This document shows, piece by piece, positions 43,712 through 52,366 of a stretch of DNA of 64,000 nucleotides; position 1 is the stretch's first letter, and each line of letters begins with the position of its first letter. Both the position numbers and the translations under genes were made by a program. The notes under the pieces are model-generated. The model did not search any database, was not told where the DNA came from, and worked only from the letters and a program-made list of their open reading frames with translations. The stretch comes from Sunxiuqinia sp963678245. GTDB taxonomy: Bacteria > Bacteroidota > Bacteroidia > Bacteroidales > Prolixibacteraceae. The stretch covers positions 868,001-932,000 of the forward strand of contig OZ223309.1 in assembly GCA_965140765.1 (NCBI GenBank). The letters are read 5' to 3'.

Positions 43712-44359
43712 ATGAAAGTACAATCAACCAATATTGGCCAGCCTGTAGAAATCGAGTGGCGCGGCAAAAAAGTAAGAACAGGAATTTATAAGTATTCCAC
43801 GAACTCTCCTCTATTATTGGAGCAAGAAGATGTCAAAGATGACCATGTGATTGATCGCCGCTACCATGGTGGACTGGATAAGGCCTGCTATATTTATGGA
43901 TCAAATAACTATCCGTTTTGGCAAGAGCGTTATCCGAATCTGGACTGGCAGTGGGGGATGTTTGGTGAAAATTTGACGATTAAAGGAATTGACGAGTCGA
44001 AAATACATATTGGAGATATTTACCGACTTGGAGGTGCGTTGGTGCAAGTGACGCAGCCGCGTCAACCATGTTTTAAACTGGGTATTCGGATGGAAAGCCA
44101 GAAAGCTGTTCGTGAATTTTTTGAATCTCCGTACCCGGGCGTTTATGTTCGTGTTCTGGAAAATGGTATGGTTGCTGTCGGTGATGAAATGATTATTGAA
44201 CAGTCGGCACCAAATAATATGAATTTGAGTGAGGTATTTGCCCTTTTTACCCACGAAATTGATAATGTTAAAAAGTTGCAACAGGCCATTGAAATCCCTG
44301 AACTGGCAGCAGCCTGTCGAAAGGATTTGAAGAAGCTTTTGTCGTTTGCCATAGAATAG
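43712..44359 (+). CDS. MOSC domain-containing protein (YiiM type)
   Basis: The protein from the ATG at 43712 has 215 residues and begins MKVQSTNIGQPVEIEWRGKK as in YiiM proteins. An alternative ATG at 43667 overlaps ywbE and adds 15 residues outside the domain. The MOSC core shows YHGGLDKACYIYG, GMFGENLTIKGI, and VTQPRQPCFKLGIRM with the conserved Cys120. It has the C-terminal helical 3-alpha region of the YiiM group (about 165-215). MOSC proteins relate to molybdenum-cofactor sulfurases; YiiM-type members reduce N-hydroxylated bases such as 6-hydroxylaminopurine. Biochemical role here is inferred from family only. Confidence 0.92.
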   Translation: MKVQSTNIGQPVEIEWRGKKVRTGIYKYSTNSPLLLEQEDVKDDHVIDRRYHGGLDKACYIYGSNNYPFWQERYPNLDWQWGMFGENLTIKGIDESKIHIGDIYRLGGALVQVTQPRQPCFKLGIRMESQKAVREFFESPYPGVYVRVLENGMVAVGDEMIIEQSAPNNMNLSEVFALFTHEIDNVKKLQQAIEIPELAAACRKDLKKLLSFAIE

Positions 44360-44363
44360 TGGT

Positions 44364-46472
44364 TTATTCGTCGGTAGCGACTATCTGTAAAGCGTCCTTT
44401 GTACTTTCAACCGGAAGCCGACAAGTGTTATTCTGACAAATGTAAATGAATGTTTGCCCGTTTACAATCCGGTTTTTCAATAACGGAAGCTGCTTATCCG
44501 CCGCGCCTGCACAAAAGAGACAATTTGGAAGATAATTTTCCTGTAACTTTTTCAGCTTTTCAATCACATCCTCCCCGGCTATGACGACCTCAAAATGCTT
44601 GTCGGTAAAATCGAGTGCTGCTTGAAGCCAGTTGGAATAACCTCCCGGGTAGTTTTTGAAATCGTCCACCAATTTTGAAACCATACGTTCTGCTATTTTC
44701 AAATAATCCTGATTGGCAGTTAAGTGCCCTAAACGAAACAGGTTGTTGGCCATGACCGAATTTGAAGCCGGAATAACATTGTCGTGTACTTCTATACTTC
44801 GGTTAATGACATTTGTTTGAGATTTTGGTGTAAAGTAGAAAATCGATTTTTCGGAATCAAAAAACTGTTCAAAGGTTTTATGTGTCAGTAGTTTGGCGTC
44901 TTCCAAATGCGGAATATTTCCGGTCGTTTCAAATAGGTCAAGCAAGGCTTGAATTATCAATGCGTAATCCTCCAGAAAACCATCTATTTTGCTGATTTCA
45001 TTTTTATAGGAATGCTTTAGAGAGCCATCGCTACCCATTTGTTTCTCTTTTATAAATTGCATATTTTTTTCAGCCAGCTCCAAAAACTCGGTATTGCCCA
45101 ATGCCTGGTAGGAATCAACCAAGCCAGATATCGCCAGCGCATTCCATGAGCTTAAAATTTTATCATCCAATCCCGGTCTGATACGTGATTCACGTTTTTT
45201 TAATAACGTTGCTTGCCAGCTTTTTACTTGATCTTTTAAGTCGCTTAAACTTAATTCGTGTTCGTCGGCAAAAGCCTTATCGGTTTGATGACGTAGCAAT
45301 ATGTAATTGCCATCTTCCCAATAACCGTTTGCATTGATATTGTAGTACTTGCTAAACAGCTCGAATTCGTCTTTCAACAGTTGCTCCAGCTCCTGCTTCT
45401 TCCATACATAAGACTTACCTTCTTCACCTTCACTATCGGCATCTAATGAAGAGTAAAATCCATGTTCAGGCGAACGCATCTCCCGTTTTAGAAAGTCAAT
45501 GGTTTGATTGATTACTTCAGCATATAATGGATTTTTCGTTTTTTTGAATGCTTGAGCATAAACGCTAAGTATTTGGCCATTGTCATAAAGCATTTTTTCA
45601 AAATGAGGGACCTTCCAATTCGCATCAGTTGAATAGCGGGCAAATCCTCCTCCAGCTTGGTCGTAAATTCCACCCATTGCCATTTTACTCAAGGTTGTTT
45701 CAACATATTCCAATATGTCAACATCATTGGTTTGATGAGCCCATCGCAATAGAAAACTGAGATTATTGGGCATCATAAATTTAGGAGCTCCTGCATTGCC
45801 TCCTTCTTGATAATCAAGGTTCGACTGCCAATGTTGAACAGCTTGTTTTAAGTGCTCAACGGTAATGTCCTCACCTTTTTTGCTAACCGGAATTAGATTG
45901 CTATCGCTTATTCCTTGTTTTAGCCGTTCGGCGTAGTCGACTGTTTTATCAGGATTTTCCTGATAGAAATTGTGCACTTGCAGCAGTGTATTCATCCAGA
46001 CATCTTTCATGAAATAAGTGCCGCCCCAAAATGGTCGTCCATCTGGCAGCGCAATGATATTGAGTGGCCAGCCGCCACGTTGAGTCATCAGCTGCACGGC
46101 TGTCATATAAATCTGGTCAATGTCAGGCCGTTCCTCCCGGTCAACTTTAATGCAAACGAAATATTCGTTCATTACCTGAGCAATAGCCCGGTCTTCGAAC
46201 GATTCGTGCTCCATAACATGACACCAATGGCAAGCAGCATAACCAATACTGATAAGTAGCAGTTTGTTCTCTTTTTTTGCTTTTTCAAGCGCATCATCTC
46301 CCCAAGGCATCCAGTTTACCGGATTGTGAGCATGTTGTAACAGATATGGCGAAGTTTCGTGAATTAGTTGGTTGGTATATTGATGCTTTTCCATAGTTTT
46401 TCGATTTTTTGAATGGCAACTTGTTGTGCTACATGTAAATAGCATAACTAGCCATTTCAGATTTGATCTCAT
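44364..46472 (-). CDS. YyaL/SPATA20 family thioredoxin-fold protein
   Basis: The 702-residue protein has a DUF255 thioredoxin-like domain (about 27-190), with LIHETSPYLLQHAHNPVNW and a CHWC redox pair (Cys81, Cys84) in AACHWCHVMEHESFED. An (alpha/alpha)6 glycan-enzyme-like domain follows (QAGGGFARYSTDANWKVPHF, RIRPGLDDKILSSWNALAIS). Function is unknown, although it is conserved from bacteria to human SPATA20. The frame begins with a 25-residue segment MRSNLKWLVMLFTCSTTSC that looks like a lipoprotein signal. An inner ATG at 46394 (MEKHQYTN) would make a cytoplasmic form. The 3' end lies four bases from the convergent MOSC gene. Confidence 0.92.
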   Translation of the reverse strand: MRSNLKWLVMLFTCSTTSCHSKNRKTMEKHQYTNQLIHETSPYLLQHAHNPVNWMPWGDDALEKAKKENKLLLISIGYAACHWCHVMEHESFEDRAIAQVMNEYFVCIKVDREERPDIDQIYMTAVQLMTQRGGWPLNIIALPDGRPFWGGTYFMKDVWMNTLLQVHNFYQENPDKTVDYAERLKQGISDSNLIPVSKKGEDITVEHLKQAVQHWQSNLDYQEGGNAGAPKFMMPNNLSFLLRWAHQTNDVDILEYVETTLSKMAMGGIYDQAGGGFARYSTDANWKVPHFEKMLYDNGQILSVYAQAFKKTKNPLYAEVINQTIDFLKREMRSPEHGFYSSLDADSEGEEGKSYVWKKQELEQLLKDEFELFSKYYNINANGYWEDGNYILLRHQTDKAFADEHELSLSDLKDQVKSWQATLLKKRESRIRPGLDDKILSSWNALAISGLVDSYQALGNTEFLELAEKNMQFIKEKQMGSDGSLKHSYKNEISKIDGFLEDYALIIQALLDLFETTGNIPHLEDAKLLTHKTFEQFFDSEKSIFYFTPKSQTNVINRSIEVHDNVIPASNSVMANNLFRLGHLTANQDYLKIAERMVSKLVDDFKNYPGGYSNWLQAALDFTDKHFEVVIAGEDVIEKLKKLQENYLPNCLFCAGAADKQLPLLKNRIVNGQTFIYICQNNTCRLPVESTKDALQIVATDE

Positions 46473-46553
46473 GACTAGTGAAACAAGAACGAAATAGGAA
46501 AGTTTTCTTTTATATGTTAGGATGAAAGAAGACGAAGTTTTTAGAGTTGCAGC

Positions 46554-47322
46554 TTAAGCAAAGATTTTGCCCTGGAGGTAAGTTCTGGCTTTGCCGGCGA
46601 TTAAAACGCGATTGCCTTTTAAGATGCACTGTAGTTTTCCTCCGCGTTCGGAAATTTGCTTTGCCGACAATTCATTTTTATCCAGTCTGTCAGCCCAGTA
46701 AGGGGCGAGTGTTGTGTGGGCTGATCCAGTTACAGGATCTTCATCGATGCCAACCCCTGGAGCAAAGAAACGGCTAACAAAATCAGCTTCTTTCCCGGGG
46801 GCAGTGATGATAATTCCGCGAGCTTCGGTTTCTGATAAAGTTCCAAAATTGGGATTCACTTGTTCCATGTCTTCTTGCTTTTCGTAGATAAATAGATAAC
46901 CTGCTTTGCCTAGAAAGCACTTTTAGGGTTTCAATCCAATAGCATGGGGTAAATCGGTTGGTTCAGCTATTTCATTGATATGATCAGCGGGGAAATTTAA
47001 TTCCAACAATTCATCTTTTTTCACCACTTCGGCTTCCAAAGGTGATTTTGTTGGACGGGTAACTGGCTTCGTTAAAAATGGCGTGTGCCGTGGCGAGTGT
47101 CGCATATCCGCATAAGTCAACTTCGGCTTTGGGTGTAAACCATCGAATTTCGAACCCGGCTTTCATTGGAACAAAAAAGGCCGTTTCTGACAAATTATTC
47201 TCCAGTGCGATGGATTGCATCAACTGATCGGGTAGCCAGTTTTCAAGTGGAACAACGGCTGCCGGATTTCCTTGGAACAGTTCTTCTGCAAAAGCGTCAA
47301 CTTGAAAAATAGGAAGCTTCAT
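46554..47322 (-). pseudogene. PhzF-family isomerase gene with a frameshift and a nonsense codon
   Basis: Three blocks make up one PhzF protein: MKLPIFQVDAFAEELFQGNP to LENNLSETAFFVP and VDLCGYATLATAHAIF (47011-47322); VVKKDELLELNFPADHINEI (46923 onward); and GIIITAPGKEADFVSRFFAP, GVGIDEDPVTGSAHTTLAPY to the end at 46554. The first and second are in different frames; a short deletion at a repeated GTGGTGAA around 47060-47070 explains the shift. The second and third share a frame but are split by TAA at 46923-46925. PhzF-like proteins are isomerases or epimerases of the diaminopimelate-epimerase fold. The next gene is four bases away on the same strand. Confidence 0.85.
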
Positions 47323-47326
47323 TGGT

Positions 47327-49744
47327 CTAAAATTTTATTGATAGTTTCAAGTTGAGTTTTCGATTGGTCAGATAGTTTGGAACAGCAAACATGTCGCCAG
47401 TGTTGCTTGACACCCAAAAGTAGGAAACAGTATTGTTGATACCGAGTAAGTTGAGTACTTCCAAGCTGACCCACATGTTTTTAACTTTGCTAAGTAACTT
47501 GCTGTTGTGTTGTGTCTCCGGACCGATCAGAATCTTCGAAAAACCAATATCCATACGACGATAAGGTGGCATTTTATAGGTGTCCATATAACGTTCTGAA
47601 TTTGGTGGTCCGGTAGGTAATCTTGCCCCATAAAAGGCAGCCAGGTGCATTTTGTAGCTTGGATTGCCCGGGAAGTAGTCCTGAAAAAATAAACTCACAT
47701 TTACTCTCTGGTCAGTTGGTCGCCGTATCCAACCATGACCATCGCCAACGACGTCTTCCTTGGTTTGAAGTAATGAAACGCTGGCCCACGATTGCACGCC
47801 ACTAACGAACTCCCCATTAACTTTAAAGTCCATGCCAGTTGCATAACCGGTAGACTCTTGGTCGCCTAAGTAACGAATTTGAACATTCTCAACCTGATAG
47901 GGGATCAGGTGCGAAAAGTTTTTGTAAAAGACCTCTGAAGTTAGTTTAAACGGTCGATCCCAGGCTCTGAATAAATAATCGGAGCCGAGAACAAACTGGG
48001 TTGATTTCTGTGCTTTTACATCGGAATTTATATTGCCGTCACGATCTTTTAGTTCTTTAAAAAGGGCGGGTTGCTGGTAACTACCGCCAGCAATTCGAAA
48101 CGAAATATTGGTTTCCCAATCGGGATAGTAATTAAATGCAAAACGTGGACTCAACAAAAACTCACTACTGAAATCCCAATAATGAAATCGAAGTCCGCCG
48201 GTAACATAGAGCTCGCCCCTGTTGATTGGAATAGCGTAGGTGTCTTGAACGTGCCCCGTAATTCGCATGTTTTGCATCTGGTTGTCAGTTGTAACAACTC
48301 TTGCAAGCGTCACATTTTCATTAGAATATGGCACGCTGTAACCTGTTGAGTCGCGAAGTTCCCATTCATTAATTCGGTCGTCAATATCTTCCAATTGAAA
48401 TTTTACTCCCCAATTTAGCAGGTGATCGGTGGTGTTGTATGCTCCTTTGTGCGAAAAGCTATAAACATGCGCCTCTAATTTGTTGCGTGCGTGATTTAAA
48501 AAAGTCCCGATCCCCAGGTTTAAAATACTATCACCAACTGACTCGGATGACAGGTCTCGCTCTAATTCATTGAGGTAGTAATCTCCTAAAATATCATAGT
48601 TAACTTCTTCTTTGGTTTGAAATGCTGAAGCAATAAATTTCAGGTTCAGTTCATTCGACGGATGATAGTTTGCTGACAATGCACCAAGCAATGTTTGAAA
48701 TTTATCTTTTTCTTGCCCCTCAAAGTAGACCTTGGTGTTGTAGGCTGTTTCAAAAGTGCCGAAAGATGTTTCGCGGGTTTGAGGGATGAAATTGTAGTTG
48801 TTTTGAGAGACATTTCCAAGAAACGACAAATCAAACTGATCAGAAAAACGATAAGTCACGTAAGTTTGAAGGTCAACAAAATTAGGATTGTATTCTCCTT
48901 TTTCATCCAGACTGCCAAGTAGATAACGATTTGTTTTGTAACGTACGCCTCCGGTATAACTTAACTTTTTGTTTTTGCTGATATCTTCTACGTGCAAATT
49001 TCCACCCAGCATACTAATGGCGGCACTACCGTTAAATTCTGTCGGTTTACGGTATTTGATGTCCAAAACAGAAGCCATTTTATCGCCATACTTGGCATCA
49101 AAGCCACCAGCCGAAAACTCAATACTGGAAACCATATCGGAGTTTATAAAACTCAAGCTTTCCTGGCGGCCGGAGCGAACCAAAAACGGTCGGTAAATTT
49201 CAATATCGTTGACATATACAAGATTCTCATCGAAATTACCTCCGCGAACGGAATATTGAGAACTGAGCTCATTGTTGGACGAAACTCCCGGCAATGTTTT
49301 TATCAGTGCTTCGACTCCACTGGACGAAGCATCGGGCATAATATTGGTAAATTTCGGATCAATGCGGCTAATATTCCCATTTCCTTTCCGACTTCTTGAA
49401 ACCTGAACTTCGCCAATTTCTTCCGAATTTATTTGCAGTTGCAGGTTTAGTTCGATTCGTTCCTCTGCATTTGCCTCAATTGTTTTTTCTTGCGGCAAAT
49501 AACCTAAAAGCGAAAATATGATGGTAACTTGTTTTTCAGCGGGGATACGAAGCAGGTATTCACCTTTTCGGTCAGTTACCGTGCCAATCGGGTAGTTTTT
49601 GATTGAAATATTGGCTAATTCAACGGCTTGTCCTTTTTCGCCGGTGACCACTCCATAGATTGTTGCATTATTACTTTGTGCAAATACCCGGGGCGAAATA
49701 AGAATACAAAGTAGTACGAAGAGTATTAGGTGTCTGGAATTCAT
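47327..49744 (-). CDS. TonB-dependent receptor with N-terminal carboxypeptidase-regulatory-like domain
   Basis: From the ATG at 49744 (a GTG six bases upstream is less likely) the protein has 805 residues. A signal peptide (MNSRHLILFVLLCILISPRV, then FAQ) is followed by a CarboxypepD_reg-like domain (about 28-110: IYGVVTGEKGQAVELANISI), a plug (PGVSSNNELSSQYSVRGGNF, VYVNDIEIYRPFLVRSGRQE) and a barrel that ends in LNLKLSIKF. It lacks a SusD partner, so it belongs to the smaller, non-Sus group of receptors that import metal complexes, vitamins or peptides. The ligand is unknown. Next to the broken PhzF gene no transport partners are seen. Confidence 0.93.
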   Translation of the reverse strand: MNSRHLILFVLLCILISPRVFAQSNNATIYGVVTGEKGQAVELANISIKNYPIGTVTDRKGEYLLRIPAEKQVTIIFSLLGYLPQEKTIEANAEERIELNLQLQINSEEIGEVQVSRSRKGNGNISRIDPKFTNIMPDASSSGVEALIKTLPGVSSNNELSSQYSVRGGNFDENLVYVNDIEIYRPFLVRSGRQESLSFINSDMVSSIEFSAGGFDAKYGDKMASVLDIKYRKPTEFNGSAAISMLGGNLHVEDISKNKKLSYTGGVRYKTNRYLLGSLDEKGEYNPNFVDLQTYVTYRFSDQFDLSFLGNVSQNNYNFIPQTRETSFGTFETAYNTKVYFEGQEKDKFQTLLGALSANYHPSNELNLKFIASAFQTKEEVNYDILGDYYLNELERDLSSESVGDSILNLGIGTFLNHARNKLEAHVYSFSHKGAYNTTDHLLNWGVKFQLEDIDDRINEWELRDSTGYSVPYSNENVTLARVVTTDNQMQNMRITGHVQDTYAIPINRGELYVTGGLRFHYWDFSSEFLLSPRFAFNYYPDWETNISFRIAGGSYQQPALFKELKDRDGNINSDVKAQKSTQFVLGSDYLFRAWDRPFKLTSEVFYKNFSHLIPYQVENVQIRYLGDQESTGYATGMDFKVNGEFVSGVQSWASVSLLQTKEDVVGDGHGWIRRPTDQRVNVSLFFQDYFPGNPSYKMHLAAFYGARLPTGPPNSERYMDTYKMPPYRRMDIGFSKILIGPETQHNSKLLSKVKNMWVSLEVLNLLGINNTVSYFWVSSNTGDMFAVPNYLTNRKLNLKLSIKF

Positions 49745-49839
49745 GCGCACAAAAGTAATAATTCTTTGATCTATATAAACTCATTTTATTTTGATTAATT
49801 GTGCTTATCTTTATATTTCGTTAAACACTAATAGTGATT

Positions 49840-50253
49840 ATGGAACGTCGAGATTACTTGCTGCATCAGATTCAGGAAATGGGTGCTTTTTTAGCTCGCT
49901 TGATTTTACGCTTGAGAAAGAAAGAACATCAGCCGGCTGCAGCGATTCAAAAAGTGTCATCCGAATTGGAAGAGGAACTGGATTTGGTATTGAAAGACTT
50001 GCTTTTTCTGGAAGATGAGGCTTTCGTTGAACTGTTACAAGAGAAATTAGTATCGCTGGAAAATATGGAGCAGTTTGCCAGTTTGTTGGAGCAGTTGGGT
50101 GATGTAGCCTTGGTTGATGAAACCTTTTTACGCCAGCAACTATATTATCATAAAGCAATTGTGCTGTTGGACTTTGTCGAGCGGGAAAGCCAAAGTTTTT
50201 CGATGGAGCGGCAGGATCGAATAGCCAGCCTTCGTTTGAAACTCAAAGGATAG
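49840..50253 (+). CDS. Conserved-looking hypothetical protein, helical
   Basis: I cannot name the family. The ATG at 49840 gives 137 residues, almost fully alpha-helical, rich in Leu and Glu: MERRDYLLHQIQEMGAFLAR, SELEEELDLVLKDLLFLEDE, LLEQLGDVALVDETFLRQQL. No signal or membrane segment is present; it is likely cytoplasmic. Coding is supported by length, by a start MERRDYLLxQI pattern that I recall from other Bacteroidota hypothetical proteins, and by fit in the gap between divergent and convergent neighbours. Its end is 22 bases from the convergent YkgJ gene. Confidence 0.7.
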   Translation: MERRDYLLHQIQEMGAFLARLILRLRKKEHQPAAAIQKVSSELEEELDLVLKDLLFLEDEAFVELLQEKLVSLENMEQFASLLEQLGDVALVDETFLRQQLYYHKAIVLLDFVERESQSFSMERQDRIASLRLKLKG

Positions 50254-50275
50254 TTTTTTTATGGGGTCTGTTTTT

Positions 50276-50920
50276 CTATCCGTTAAGTACATTCTTCAGT
50301 CCTTCTTCTAAACGAAATTCGGCTATCTCAATACCGTTTTCTTTTAGAGCTGCAATAAACCCTTCATTCATCATGCGACCGGCCATTAACGGAAAATTTA
50401 ATAGTGCCGGGTAGTTATTTTCATTCTCTGGGTTTTGATAAAACTCGATACAACTGATAACATTGGTAGAAAGATAGATGCGGCATGCCATTGGTCGAGC
50501 CTCGTAAGCGGTGCACGAACCATTTTTCAATAATGCGCATGGGCTTTTAAAATTCAACATGTCTTTTTCTTCTAATGCCGAAGTTTGTTTGTTCTTGACC
50601 ATTGCTTTTTCCCGAACCTGATTTTTTTGGTCGCTGCTGAAGTTCTTTTTGATAAAATGATCGAGATAGTGCAACTCGTAGGAGTTGGCAAATACCGCCT
50701 GACGGCAACAGTAATCGCACCCCTTTCTACAATGAATAGCGATGCCTTGCTTTTGAGCCATTGCCGACAACGATTCTATCAGTTGATCGATGGCCTGGTA
50801 CATTTGCGCCATGGCTTGGAATAAATCGTCCTCGGCATAATTGTTTTTTGCCGCCTGCAACCCCAGTTGGTAGCCATCGTTGTAAAAAAGCTGTTCGTGT
50901 TCTGATAACCCTTCTGCCAT
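50276..50920 (-). CDS. YkgJ family cysteine-cluster protein
   Basis: This 214-residue soluble protein has the cluster HCRKGCDYCCRQ (Cys64, 68, 71, 72) and a second set, SPCALLKNGSCTAYEARPMA followed by CRIY, typical of the YkgJ/CxxCxxCC family (UPF0153). These bind zinc or an iron-sulfur centre; the role is not known, with links proposed to flagellin methylation or protein modification in some members. A leading helical stretch of ~55 residues precedes the cluster. The ATG at 50920 is the only reasonable start. No operon partner on this strand. Confidence 0.88.
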   Translation of the reverse strand: MAEGLSEHEQLFYNDGYQLGLQAAKNNYAEDDLFQAMAQMYQAIDQLIESLSAMAQKQGIAIHCRKGCDYCCRQAVFANSYELHYLDHFIKKNFSSDQKNQVREKAMVKNKQTSALEEKDMLNFKSPCALLKNGSCTAYEARPMACRIYLSTNVISCIEFYQNPENENNYPALLNFPLMAGRMMNEGFIAALKENGIEIAEFRLEEGLKNVLNG

Positions 50921-51095
50921 TGTATTTTTTTTCGCAAGGTATAAAATTGAACTGTATTTTTTAGTCGGAATCGATCGTCAACGTTTTTTATCCTTCAGCT
51001 TGTTTATCGATAAATGGCAGGAGTTTGTCGGAAAACTAGCGCGCTTAAAGTTTGGATTGTTTTTATTTGTTAGCATTATCCAAAACTAGAAAACC

Positions 51096-52352
51096 ATGGA
51101 AATTCTTCAATTGACTAATAAGTTTGCTGATATCTGGTATCAGACTAATGATTCGAATGCCAATTTTGGAAATCCCATTGGTCGTCGTGAAAAGAAGAGT
51201 AAGGAAGCTTTTGTTGATCGGTTCTTTATGTCGATGAAGAAACTAGACGAAGATGAAATTTCGGCTCTTGCAGAATTCGACTGGTTAGACGAATTCATAT
51301 TGACGCAGTTGCAAACCTTATTTCAGGACGCATTTTCGTATGAACACGAGGAGATTAATTTGATGTTTTCTGCTGAAATGATGAAATCTACAAAAGCATT
51401 TTCGAAGATAGTACGTGATCTTGATTCGGAGTTGCCGATCGAAAGTGTATTTCAAGCCTGCCGGAACGTTTGGATTATGAACGGACTGCAGTTGATTTTA
51501 GGTTATCCAGTTGAATTGACTCCATCAATCTTTGCATACAGCATGTTGTATCCCTATACCGATAATTATGTAGACGATCCGAGTATCTCAACACTTGATA
51601 AATATGAATTCAGTGAGCGTTTTGCTAATCGTATTGCTGGAAAGCCAGTTGAAGCAAAAAATGAGCAGGAGCGGAAGATTTATCACATGATTGAGTTGAT
51701 TGAAGGGCAGTTTGATCGCAATGATTATCCGGAGGTGTTTGAATCGCTGTTGGGAATTCATCGGGCACAAACTGATAGTATGCAGCTACAACATGATACG
51801 GTGACACCAGAGCAAGCATTGAATATTTGTTTGGCAAAAGGAGGTGCATCTGTGCTAGCTGATGGCTATTTAGTGGCCGGAAAGCTTACGGATGAGGAGA
51901 AAGATTTTTTGTTTGGCTATGGTGCATACTTGCAGTTGTTGGATGATATCCAGGATGTCAAAGAAGATTTGGAAGGAGGATTGATGACCACCTTCTCTCT
52001 TCTGGCAAAAGATCAGAAGCTGGATTCTATAGTATATAAAACCTATAATTTTGGAGAGCACGTGCTAGACCATTCTAAAGAAATATTAGATAGGGTAGAT
52101 CTCGATTTTAAAGGATTGCTGCAAAAAAGTATCCTTTTGTTTTTTGTTGAGTCGGTAGTTGTCGATGCTCAGTATTACAGCAAATTATTTCAGAAAGAAC
52201 TCGAAAACTTTTCTCCTTTGTCGTTCGAGTATGTTATGCGCCGACGCAAGTTTTTTATCCCTCAAAAACATATTTTACTAGAGAAGTTGGAAAAACATGA
52301 TTTTCTATTAAAGGAACAAAGCAAGATGAAAGAAGAAATGCTGAACAGTTAG
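51096..52352 (+). CDS. Class I isoprenoid-enzyme-fold protein (prenyltransferase/terpene-synthase-like)
   Basis: This 418-residue, all-helical protein carries two metal-binding-type motifs: YTDNYVDDPS (Asp156, Asp160, Asp161) and LLDDIQDVKED (Asp283, Asp284, Asp287). KGGASVLADGYL (about 248-259) and a basic C-terminus complete the picture. The pair of Asp-rich sites about 125 residues apart is the layout of isoprenyl diphosphate synthases and class I terpene synthases. The overall sequence is far from IspA/IspB, and the first motif is DxxxDD rather than DDxxD, so substrate and product are open. It has no signal peptide and no isoprenoid neighbours. Its 3' end lies 14 bases from the convergent peptidase gene. 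Confidence 0.75.
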   Translation: MEILQLTNKFADIWYQTNDSNANFGNPIGRREKKSKEAFVDRFFMSMKKLDEDEISALAEFDWLDEFILTQLQTLFQDAFSYEHEEINLMFSAEMMKSTKAFSKIVRDLDSELPIESVFQACRNVWIMNGLQLILGYPVELTPSIFAYSMLYPYTDNYVDDPSISTLDKYEFSERFANRIAGKPVEAKNEQERKIYHMIELIEGQFDRNDYPEVFESLLGIHRAQTDSMQLQHDTVTPEQALNICLAKGGASVLADGYLVAGKLTDEEKDFLFGYGAYLQLLDDIQDVKEDLEGGLMTTFSLLAKDQKLDSIVYKTYNFGEHVLDHSKEILDRVDLDFKGLLQKSILLFFVESVVVDAQYYSKLFQKELENFSPLSFEYVMRRRKFFIPQKHILLEKLEKHDFLLKEQSKMKEEMLNS

Positions 52353-52366
52353 TCCAGCATCCTCGC

